A DNA stretch of 64,000 nt from Saprospiraceae bacterium (GTDB lineage: Bacteria > Bacteroidota > Bacteroidia > Chitinophagales > Saprospiraceae): NCBI GenBank assembly GCA_029263015.1, contig JAJCYI010000142.1:1-64000 (forward strand). Direction: 5' to 3'. Below the pieces are notes generated by a model. The model worked only from the letters and a program-made list of their open reading frames with translations, made no database searches and was not told the origin of the DNA. The number at the start of each line of letters is the position of its first letter. Within the stretch, counting starts at the first letter, position 1. Below are positions 45,491 to 52,802 of the stretch, one piece after another. Made by a program: the position numbers and the translations under genes.

Positions 45491-46483
45491 ATGTTATTAA
45501 TTCTTTCTCAAGAAAATGATGTAAGCACAGTTCATATTCTTCAGTGGCTTATCCATTGGGGGGTTCCTTTTTTCAGAATAAATGAGGAAGACAACATATC
45601 GGTAGATACACTTTCTATTGGCCCAAATAATTGCAGAGAAATAATTTTGATGAAAAATGGTAAACATCGTCTAGTTTTAAACGAATTAAAGGCTTGTTGG
45701 TATAGACGTGGTGCAGTTCATTTAAGAATAAAAAACCAGTTTCCGATTGAAATTGAAAAGCCACTTAGTGAGAGAGTTTTTACTCACATGAAAGCGGAAG
45801 CTAGAGCTTGTGAGGATTATATTAATTTTATAATAGAATCTTTGCCTCGGATAAATACTTACAATCGGAGAGATGTCAATAAGCTTATAATATTAGATAT
45901 TGCTTCGAGAATTGGACTAAAAATACCAAAGACATTAGTGACAACTAAGAAAGAAATATACTTGAGCACATTTGGCAATAATCAAAAAACGATTACGAAA
46001 AGCATACATACAGGTTTTGATTACATGCGTGTAAATGATGAAGGGAAAGAGGAACGATATTCAACCTATACTGAAGTCCTAGACTTTTTAAATCTTCCAA
46101 ACAGTTTTTTCCCTTCAAAATTTCAGGAAAAAATTGAAAAAGAGGCCGACATTCGAGTATTTTATTTATTCGGTGACTTTTACACTATGGCTATTATGTC
46201 ACAGGACAACCCTCAAACTTCGACTGATTTTAGAAAATATGATAATATTAAACCAAATCGGAGATTCCCTGCGAAACTACCTTTTGAAGTTGAGCAAAAG
46301 CTTGATTCTCTCATGAGAGCAATCGAATTAGAGTCTGGATCCATTGATTTAATACTAACTAAAGATGGCGAATTCATTTTCTTAGAAGTGAATCCAGTGG
46401 GTCAATTTAACATGGTTTCAGTTCCATGTAATTACAACCTTGAAAAGATTTTTGCACATAAACTTAAAACATTCCTTAGCTAA
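45491..46483 (+). CDS. gwsG: ATP-grasp peptide maturase, grasp-with-SPASM type
   Basis: 330 residues. The N-terminus (LLILSQENDVSTVHILQWL, then ACWYRRGAVHLR) matches the MvdC/MvdD-like ligases that close lactone or lactam rings in graspetides. The ATP-grasp core ends with LILTKDGEFIFLEVNPVGQF, giving the metal-binding Glu and Asn. It should activate Asp/Glu side chains of the precursor with ATP and link them to Thr/Ser hydroxyls. Its stop overlaps the next start as TAATG. Family assignment is firm for ATP-grasp, good for the Gws subgroup because of the neighbours. Confidence 0.85.
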   Translation: MLLILSQENDVSTVHILQWLIHWGVPFFRINEEDNISVDTLSIGPNNCREIILMKNGKHRLVLNELKACWYRRGAVHLRIKNQFPIEIEKPLSERVFTHMKAEARACEDYINFIIESLPRINTYNRRDVNKLIILDIASRIGLKIPKTLVTTKKEIYLSTFGNNQKTITKSIHTGFDYMRVNDEGKEERYSTYTEVLDFLNLPNSFFPSKFQEKIEKEADIRVFYLFGDFYTMAIMSQDNPQTSTDFRKYDNIKPNRRFPAKLPFEVEQKLDSLMRAIELESGSIDLILTKDGEFIFLEVNPVGQFNMVSVPCNYNLEKIFAHKLKTFLS

Positions 46484-46722
46484 TGAATACCATAAAAGAA
46501 AAACTATTAGTCCACAATTTTCCTGACCTGCTTAAGTATGGAGATTTACCGATTACTATTCATTATACTCAAAAATTTACTACCCTTATAGAGGGGCAGG
46601 AGGTAGTTGTTGAGCCATTGAAACTAAAATTCCATGAAGTGGAAGATTATCATAGCAACAATGTTCAGCCAAAGGGTGGGCACTATAAGCCTATTTCTAA
46701 ATTTGTTGATGGAGTATTATGA
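46483..46722 (+). CDS. 79-residue protein of the RiPP maturation operon
   Basis: Starts within the ligase stop codon (TAATG) and its own stop overlaps the next start (ATGA), so all three are translationally coupled. Sequence has no signal peptide, membrane helix or cysteine. The middle (PITIHYTQKFTTLIEGQEVV) looks beta-stranded and the end is QPKGGHYKPISKFVDGVL. I do not recognise it. A leader-recognition or chaperone role would fit its place, but nothing in the sequence proves it. Confidence 0.75.
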   Translation: MNTIKEKLLVHNFPDLLKYGDLPITIHYTQKFTTLIEGQEVVVEPLKLKFHEVEDYHSNNVQPKGGHYKPISKFVDGVL

Positions 46723-47849
46723 AAAAGCTTGAAGCAAATTCTAATGAAATATATGTATTGAACCCTACAGCAATACCTGTTAAAGGTTTAAGCAGAAGCA
46801 TATTATGTGATATAGAACGTCATGTATATACTCTTATTCCTAATGCGCTATACGAATTACTAAGAGAAAATAGAACTGGAATAATTTCTGAAGTCATTTA
46901 TAGATATTCAAATAAAGATGAATTGATTACAAAAACAATTGAAGAATATTTTGATTTTCTGATTCAGGGTGATTATATATTTTTTACCAATTCTCCTGAC
47001 CTATTTCAACCGTTAGAATTTGAATGGGATTATCCAGCTAAAATAACAAATGCCATTATTGACGTTAACGATTTTACTGATGTCAATTTTGAAGAAATAT
47101 TATCCCAGTTAGAATCATTAGGTTGCTATGCTATACAGATTCGACTATATTGTCAAATGGCTGCTTCTGAAATGGCCAAAAAAATTTTCGAACCCACCAA
47201 AAAATCAAAAATTCAAGCGATTGAGATTGTACTACCATTTGCCAGTTTCTGTGAGTTGGATAGCTGGAGCAAATTGACTGATTTATACACCAGAATCAAA
47301 TATTTACAATTTTACAATGCTCCGAAATATGAAATTTTACAGGAATTTGGTTACAATGGTATGGGGCTTATTTACCTCATTAAGGACAATATAGAAAATG
47401 AAAAATGCTGTGGCGTAGTACACTCGCAATATTTTACTTTGAATATATCATCATACACCGAGGCCCAACACCACAACACCTGCCTCAACCGCAAAATCTC
47501 CATAGACACCCACGGCAACATCAAAAACTGCCCCAGCATGAAAGAAAGCTACGGCAACATCCGCGACACCACCCTCCGCGAAGCCCTCGGAAAGCCCGGC
47601 TTCAAAAAATACTGGAACATCAACAAAGACCAGATAGAAGTATGCAAGGATTGTGAATTCAGATATATCTGCACCGACTGCCGGGCCTATATAGAAGACC
47701 CAGAAAACATCCACTCCAAGCCCCTCAAGTGCGGCTACAACCCCTTCACCTGCGAGTGGGAGGAGTGGAGCACCAACCCCCTCAAGCAAAAGGCCATCGA
47801 GCACTACGGCTTGGAGGAACTGGTGAAAAAAGAAGAAAAAGCAATGTAA
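46719..47849 (+). CDS. gwsS: SPASM-domain peptide maturase, grasp-with-SPASM type
   Basis: 376 residues. The N-terminal two thirds have the shape of radical SAM-associated maturases (SILCDIERHVYTLIPNALYE) but lack the CxxxCxxC motif for the SAM iron-sulfur cluster. The C-terminal SPASM domain is intact: NTCLNRKISIDTHGNIKNCP, YGNIRDTTLREALG, VCKDCEFRYICTDCRAY and CGYNPFTCEWEEW. This is exactly the GwsS pattern. It may bind two Fe-S clusters and assist the ligase. Base composition shifts: AT-rich up to about 47455, then much more GC-rich to the end apart from a short patch near 47640-47670, suggesting a recombined gene. Confidence 0.85.
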   Translation: MKKLEANSNEIYVLNPTAIPVKGLSRSILCDIERHVYTLIPNALYELLRENRTGIISEVIYRYSNKDELITKTIEEYFDFLIQGDYIFFTNSPDLFQPLEFEWDYPAKITNAIIDVNDFTDVNFEEILSQLESLGCYAIQIRLYCQMAASEMAKKIFEPTKKSKIQAIEIVLPFASFCELDSWSKLTDLYTRIKYLQFYNAPKYEILQEFGYNGMGLIYLIKDNIENEKCCGVVHSQYFTLNISSYTEAQHHNTCLNRKISIDTHGNIKNCPSMKESYGNIRDTTLREALGKPGFKKYWNINKDQIEVCKDCEFRYICTDCRAYIEDPENIHSKPLKCGYNPFTCEWEEWSTNPLKQKAIEHYGLEELVKKEEKAM

Positions 47850-47866
47850 ATAATGCAATCCGATCG

Positions 47867-47967
47867 TGTTTGGTTATTTTGTCCGATTTGATTATGCGTG
47901 AGGGGGGGTGGAGACACGGGAGGTGCAGGATCCTAAATTGTACTTCTCGATTGGAATGGATTTTTAG
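47867..47967 (+). pseudogene. Decayed copy of the 3' end of the barrel gene at 38613
   Basis: About 100 bases match the end of the 38613-42080 gene (FGYFVR, DYA, GVETREVQDPKLYFSIGMDF and stop). A TGG is now TGA and one GGG codon is inserted. Divergence is clearly greater than for the fragment at 42137. It marks the right border of the RiPP island. Confidence 0.85.
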
Positions 47968-47995
47968 GAGGGGGGCTTATTTATTTCCCGTCTCA

Positions 47996-48517
47996 CTATC
48001 CAAAACCCTCGAACACCTCATCAATATCCAGTGTAATTCCAGTAGCAGGATCGGTGAATTTGCCATCGGCATAGGTGACGAATTTTTCGTCTGGGGTAAA
48101 AATGCTGACCGTGCGGGTGGTGGGCACCACGATCCAAGCAGACTTGACTCCAGCAGGGAAGTAATTTTCAAAAATCTTGTTTTTTACGCTTTCGAGGTCT
48201 TGTTTTGGAGAAAGGATTTCGATAGTGGTAAGGGGCGGCTCTTTGACTTTCAAGACATCTTTGGACAGAAGTAGTTCTCTTTTTGCGAATATCGAAATAT
48301 CCGGTACGGTAGGACGAGAAGACTTTGGGAGTTCCAAATCAACTTCGGTCACTATACTATATTTCTTTCTATAATGGGTGCGGAGTGCAAATCCTACATT
48401 CAATTGGATTTGGCTGTGATTGAGGCTTGGCATGGGTTTGTTGCGTTCTGTTTCGTAATCGGTAGTATAGCCCGTTTCACTGGCAGCAAGGTCTTGATAG
48501 TCATCGTCTTTCATCAT
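47996..48517 (-). CDS. Uma2 (DUF820) family endonuclease-like protein
   Basis: 173 residues. PD-(D/E)xK fold pattern of the Uma2 family: opening helix QIQLNVGFALRTHYRKKY, then RPTVPDISIFAKRE with the catalytic Asp, LTTIEILSPKQ with the Glu, and VKSAWIVVPTTRTVSIF. These are common in cyanobacteria and some Bacteroidota, often in many copies, with unknown natural targets. It lies between the island border and the secreted gene, convergent with the island. Confidence 0.85.
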   Translation of the reverse strand: MMKDDDYQDLAASETGYTTDYETERNKPMPSLNHSQIQLNVGFALRTHYRKKYSIVTEVDLELPKSSRPTVPDISIFAKRELLLSKDVLKVKEPPLTTIEILSPKQDLESVKNKIFENYFPAGVKSAWIVVPTTRTVSIFTPDEKFVTYADGKFTDPATGITLDIDEVFEGFG

Positions 48518-48566
48518 GGCTATTTTTTTATGATAACAAATTTAAGTATAAAACCGGATATCCGCC

Positions 48567-49994
48567 TCACTTCTCATAGCTTACTTTCACCAACCTTACT
48601 TTGTGTCGCCGTTCGCTGGGCGCTACAAAAGTGTCCTTAGAAATTTGAATCCCGTCCCTGAAACGGATGGCCAGACCTTTCCTTTCCGTATTCATCACAG
48701 CATTGCGGTCATATTCACCATTGCCGTTGATAACGTACTCGCTAACTGTATTTTCCTGTTTAATTTCATCATTGAAGACCACCCGGAGGGAAGACGGTGT
48801 TTTAGCCAAAAAATAAGATGAATAAATGGCGTCGTCGTCTTGAGAATATTGTTTTTTGTGGAGGATGTTTTTCCAGTGCAACTCTCCGGTAGGGTGTATG
48901 GAGAACAAGAATATATCGTCGTAATAGTAATCAATAATGGGACGGATTCCTGTCCTGCCGTTATAGGCCGCTGAAGAACCGCCGCGCACAAATTCCCTGG
49001 CAAGTTCCCCTATCATTAAAATACCTCCGTCCCTCCTCAACACTATTTCTTGAACGTTTACTTCAGTAAGGCTCGTTTTTTTGGAATTCTCTTTTTCGAG
49101 GAGTATTTTGATAAATTCATCTTCAAACGGATGGAAAACAAGTACTTGATCCTCAGGATTTGCGTGTGAAATATTGAGGTAAAAAAGACCGTCCGTTTTG
49201 GCCGTATTATCGTCGCCGTATAACCCACCTGCCACGAGGGACTTGTTGAGGTTGTCAAAGGTGAAAAAGGCATCATAAGTCAAGTGGTTCTGCATGTTGA
49301 CAGTATACCGCCTCAATTGGCTGTCTTCCCCTCCACTGCATTCAAATATTTCGATGTAATGGCTGGATTGCTTAGATCGCTTGTTTTCTTTTTTCAGCAC
49401 AAAATACATATTGCCGTTGTTGTCCACCAACATCTCTTGGAAATCCCTCCCAAATTGGAAATCTTCGGTAGTGAGCTTCCGTTCCCATAACAATTTCATA
49501 CGTCCCATGTGAAAGGCCATGGCATTGATTTCGTTTTGGTTTTCGAAACTCCATAGCAAGGCCACCTTTTTGTCTTCGGAATAAGCCACGTCTATATTGG
49601 GCTTGTAAAATATCCCTCCTAAGTCTTTTATTGAAACTGAGTCCACAAGGTTGGCGCCAGGATTATAGCGGTGTGCTTTGACGATAGTGTGTTGTTTTTT
49701 CCGAAAGGTATAAAGAACACAAAAATCCCCGCCAATGGTGACGACATCAATAAGTTCTGGGCGTTTTTTATCCAGTTCTATCTCTTTTTCCCATTGCTGG
49801 TGCAGGCGTTCATCAAAGCCCTGCACTTCAAAGCTAGTGCCCCGGTCATGGAAAAGGAGCACATTGCCGCGCTGGTCATCAAACATATAATAAGAGACGT
49901 TTTCCCGAATCAATATTTCATCAGAAACAGTAACTGACTGGGCATCAAGCAATAAGGGAGACAGAAGGATGGAGAAGCATATTAATTTTTTCAT
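48567..49994 (-). CDS. Secreted beta-propeller-like protein of unknown function
   Basis: 475 residues. Signal peptide 1-19 (ILLSPLLLDAQ). Repeated beta segments with NNGNMYFVLKKENK, RRDGGILMIGEL, HPTGELHWKNIL give a propeller-like look but no named family comes to mind. No T9SS domain or lipobox. A truncated duplicate of its last 76 codons is at 42137-42375. It follows the RDD gene by 81 bases with a hairpin between them. Confidence 0.75.
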   Translation of the reverse strand: MKKLICFSILLSPLLLDAQSVTVSDEILIRENVSYYMFDDQRGNVLLFHDRGTSFEVQGFDERLHQQWEKEIELDKKRPELIDVVTIGGDFCVLYTFRKKQHTIVKAHRYNPGANLVDSVSIKDLGGIFYKPNIDVAYSEDKKVALLWSFENQNEINAMAFHMGRMKLLWERKLTTEDFQFGRDFQEMLVDNNGNMYFVLKKENKRSKQSSHYIEIFECSGGEDSQLRRYTVNMQNHLTYDAFFTFDNLNKSLVAGGLYGDDNTAKTDGLFYLNISHANPEDQVLVFHPFEDEFIKILLEKENSKKTSLTEVNVQEIVLRRDGGILMIGELAREFVRGGSSAAYNGRTGIRPIIDYYYDDIFLFSIHPTGELHWKNILHKKQYSQDDDAIYSSYFLAKTPSSLRVVFNDEIKQENTVSEYVINGNGEYDRNAVMNTERKGLAIRFRDGIQISKDTFVAPSERRHKVRLVKVSYEK

Positions 49995-50026
49995 AGCCTG
50001 GTTGGTCTGTGGGCAGTGGTAGTAAA

Positions 50027-50073
50027 CAGCAGGCAGTGGGCAGGAAGAAAAGGTTATTGCCCACTGCCTACTG
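50027..50073. terminator. Hairpin between the RDD gene and the secreted gene
   Basis: CAGCAGGCAGTGGGCA and its complement (one mismatch) around a 15-base loop, three bases after the RDD stop. The T run lies on the plus-strand side, so terminator action on the minus strand is uncertain. Confidence 0.5.
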
Positions 50074-50075
50074 TT

Positions 50076-50813
50076 TTATCTTGTCAAAACGATATAATCC
50101 CTGATTATTGTTTTCAAAAATTCAGTTTGTCTTCCTTTTGGGGGCGCAATATCCAACTGTTTTGAAATGACTTGAACGGCTTCGTTGATAGCGTGTGCGT
50201 GAGCTGGGTTGCGCCAAGATTTGTACCTGGTCAAAGTGTTTTTTATCAAGAGCACATCAGGTTCAGCGAGTTGTTTGACTTCGGGGTATTTTGGTTCGTA
50301 ATCTTCGATTGTTTGGATGTTCAGAATGTCGGATAGTTGAAAATGAAGTTGGTTTTTCACTCTGATGACGGCTGTGTTGGCAGCAAGGTCACCAAGCCGT
50401 TGACCCCGGTAAGTAGAAGAAATCAATACGGCACCAAGAACCCCAGCGGAGAAAATAAAATCAACCAAAAGGAACAAGCTTCTCATCAGGAAATCACCTG
50501 GCCCTGGTTCTTGTCCATCGAGCCGAACCACTTTCAGGTTAGTCGCTTTTTTGCCCCAGGATTGGCCGTTAGAAAATATTTCGGACATAAAATGATAGAG
50601 CATCAATCCTGCCAGTTGCATCAGCCCAAGAAAACGGAATCCCCAATCAGTTATAAAATCCCCGAATAAGGTCGCCAAGAAAAATAATAGGAAAAAATAG
50701 ATGACAAAAAATAACAGCAGGTCGATAAAAAAACCAAAGAACCGCTCCCGCAAGGAGGCCAGCTCATATTCTATCATCACATTTTGAGTGGTGCGTATGT
50801 CTATGGTTGCCAC
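50076..50813 (-). CDS. RDD family membrane protein
   Basis: 245 residues. RDD hallmarks: LASLRERFFGFFIDLLLFFV (Arg, Asp in helix 1), QSWGKKATNLKVV, and DFLMRSLFLLVDFIFS with Arg-Asp in the third helix, then STYRGQRLGDLAANTAVIRV. Three membrane helices followed by a soluble tail. In Bacteroidota these often stand near stage II sporulation-like SpoIIM genes; that partner is absent. Function unknown, perhaps transport. Confidence 0.88.
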   Translation of the reverse strand: MATIDIRTTQNVMIEYELASLRERFFGFFIDLLLFFVIYFFLLFFLATLFGDFITDWGFRFLGLMQLAGLMLYHFMSEIFSNGQSWGKKATNLKVVRLDGQEPGPGDFLMRSLFLLVDFIFSAGVLGAVLISSTYRGQRLGDLAANTAVIRVKNQLHFQLSDILNIQTIEDYEPKYPEVKQLAEPDVLLIKNTLTRYKSWRNPAHAHAINEAVQVISKQLDIAPPKGRQTEFLKTIIRDYIVLTR

Positions 50814-50894
50814 GAATCAGTTTACTGGTTACTGTAAAACAAGGCTTCGAAAATACGAACAATGTATTTAATACTCAACACCTAATTCCATTCC

Positions 50895-51698
50895 TTAACA
50901 GCCCGCTAACATTTTTCCGGCAATTTCTTTAAGCAACTTCGCCGCAAGGGCGGCAGTCATATCCGAAATATCGCGGTGAGGGTTGTATTCCACAATATCG
51001 GCTCCGATAACTGGTGCATTGATGTTTTGGATTAAGCGCAGCACTTCCCTTGTTGTCAGTCCACCAGGTTCATGGTGCGATACCCCTGGTGCGAAAGCAG
51101 GGTCGAGGCCGTCAAGGTCAAGTGAAATATAGAGTGGTTTTTCAAATGAAAGGCTCTTCCATTTTTCCTCAAAATCTTTTGCTTCAACCACTGAAATATC
51201 AAAACGGGCCACCTGTTCTCGTTGGTGGGGATTGAATGTGCGAATGCCCACTTGTGTCAGTTTGCCAACTAATTTCTCCTCCATGATGCGGGCAAACGGG
51301 CAGGCGTGGGAATATCGGTTGCCCTCAAATTCATCGTATAGGTCGCCGTGGGCATCGATTTGCAGAATTTCAAAATCATCAAAAAACTGTTGGTATGCAC
51401 GGATGATGGGGTAGGTGATGGAATGGTCGCCACCAAGCGTCAATGCCTTTGAGCCATTGGTTAGCACTTTCGCCATCCTTCTTTCGATGTCCAAATAGTT
51501 GTCGAACTCTATATTGCCGATGTCCTGGAAATGCTCGTGCTCGATGGGGTTGTCGGTATTTTCCGTCCAGTAGTTGCCGGCACCGTTGTGCAGCGTTTGC
51601 CTGATGCGATCGGGGGCAAGGGCAGGGCCTTGAAGAAAGCTGGAATGTGGATCGAAAGGGATGCCGAGGAGGGTGACTATGGTATTGTTGTTTTGCAT
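50895..51698 (-). CDS. Ureohydrolase of the agmatinase/arginase family
   Basis: 267 residues, a bit short. Manganese ligands are all visible: LGGDHSITYP (His), QIDAHGDLYD (Asp-His-Asp), and ISLDLDGLDPAFAPG (Asp-x-Asp). VSHHEPGGLTTREVL is typical for the family. It cleaves a guanidino group to give urea; agmatine, arginine or formiminoglutamate are all possible, with agmatine-like (SpeB) or arginine most usual. It is divergent from the nuclease operon. Confidence 0.88.
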   Translation of the reverse strand: MQNNNTIVTLLGIPFDPHSSFLQGPALAPDRIRQTLHNGAGNYWTENTDNPIEHEHFQDIGNIEFDNYLDIERRMAKVLTNGSKALTLGGDHSITYPIIRAYQQFFDDFEILQIDAHGDLYDEFEGNRYSHACPFARIMEEKLVGKLTQVGIRTFNPHQREQVARFDISVVEAKDFEEKWKSLSFEKPLYISLDLDGLDPAFAPGVSHHEPGGLTTREVLRLIQNINAPVIGADIVEYNPHRDISDMTAALAAKLLKEIAGKMLAGC

Positions 51699-51722
51699 GT
51701 TTGGAATAGATTGTTACCTTGC
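51691..51722 (+). promoter_or_regulatory. Promoter for the nuclease-mnmE operon
   Basis: TTTTG at 51691-51695, a 19-base spacer and TACCTTGC at 51715-51722, matching the bacteroidotal TTTG/TAnnTTTG promoter. It overlaps the start codon of the divergent ureohydrolase gene and is 38 bases before the nuclease ATG. Confidence 0.55.
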
Positions 51723-51759
51723 TGTGGTAAAAGTATTGATAACTCAAAAAACCATAACC

Positions 51760-52797
51760 ATGATTGACTCCTCAAATCACCTTCCTCTCCTTGAAGGCAT
51801 TCGCGCATTAATCCTCCAATCTCGACAACGGGTATTAAAACAGGTTAACCAGACCATGGTAGTTACTTATTTTGAGATTGGAAAAATGATTTTTGAAAAC
51901 ATCCAAAACAGTGCTGATCGAGCTAAATATTCAGACAAACTGATGAAGACTTTGTCTGGAAAATTAACGGCTGATTTTGGTAGAGGCTTTTCTTATCGAA
52001 ATCTGAATTTGATGCGTCAGTTTTTCAGAACTTATCAAAATCGAATTGTGCAGACACTGTCTGCACAATCAGGTGTTCCTTCTGGAAAAGTTGCCTATCG
52101 TTTCAATTTAAGCTGGTCGCATTATGTTTTTTTACTTAAAATTCCTGATACCTCCGAGCGTAGTTTCTATGAAATAGAGTCAGCTGAAAACAACTGGTCG
52201 TTGCGTGAATTGAAACGCCAGTTCAACAGTGCGCTTTTTGAACGTTTGGTATTGAGCAAAAACAAAAAAGAAGTGGCAACTCTTGCCCAGAAAGGTCAAG
52301 TCATTGAAAAACCTGCTGACTTGATCAAAGATCCATATATACTCGAATTTTTGGGGATGAATGAAATGGCCTCCTATTCTGAAACAGAATTGGAAACTGG
52401 GCTGATCGACAAATTGCAACATTTCTTACTTGAATTGGGCAAGGGTTTTACTTTTGTGGCCAGACAAAAAAGGATCAGCTTTGGCGAAAAACATTTCCAT
52501 ATAGATTTGGTGCTTTTCAACCGCATCTTGCAGTGCTTTTTTATCATCGACCTTAAAATTGGAGAACTTGGGCACAAGGATTTCGGCCAGGTTCAGATGT
52601 ACGTAAATTATTACGATCGGGAAATAAGACTTCCGCACGAAAACAAGACCATCGGATTGGTTTTGTGCAAAACAAAAGAAAATGCAGTAGTAGAATATAC
52701 CTTGCCAGCAGATAATAAACAGATATTTGCCAGTCAGTACCAAATGGTTTTGCCGGACAAGAAGGCACTCCTAAAGATATTGCAAGAAGAAGAATAG
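51760..52797 (+). CDS. YhcG-family PDDEXK nuclease (DUF1016)
   Basis: 345 residues from ATG 51760; the frame runs 33 codons further up into the ureohydrolase gene without a sensible start. N-terminal winged helix part: VNQTMVVTYFEIGKMIFENI, LMRQFFRTYQNRIVQTLS. C-terminal PD-(D/E)xK nuclease: HIDLVLFNRILQCFFIIDLK gives the Asp and the DLK. These proteins appear as orphans, as here, or in toxin-antitoxin and restriction loci. The stop is 5 bases before mnmE. Confidence 0.88.
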   Translation: MIDSSNHLPLLEGIRALILQSRQRVLKQVNQTMVVTYFEIGKMIFENIQNSADRAKYSDKLMKTLSGKLTADFGRGFSYRNLNLMRQFFRTYQNRIVQTLSAQSGVPSGKVAYRFNLSWSHYVFLLKIPDTSERSFYEIESAENNWSLRELKRQFNSALFERLVLSKNKKEVATLAQKGQVIEKPADLIKDPYILEFLGMNEMASYSETELETGLIDKLQHFLLELGKGFTFVARQKRISFGEKHFHIDLVLFNRILQCFFIIDLKIGELGHKDFGQVQMYVNYYDREIRLPHENKTIGLVLCKTKENAVVEYTLPADNKQIFASQYQMVLPDKKALLKILQEEE

Positions 52798-52802
52798 CCA
52801 AT

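Noticed and set aside
47451-47858. 135-codon minus frame opposite the SPASM gene
   Set aside because: Val/Ala/Phe-rich shadow created by the GC-rich segment; the plus frame carries the SPASM cysteines.
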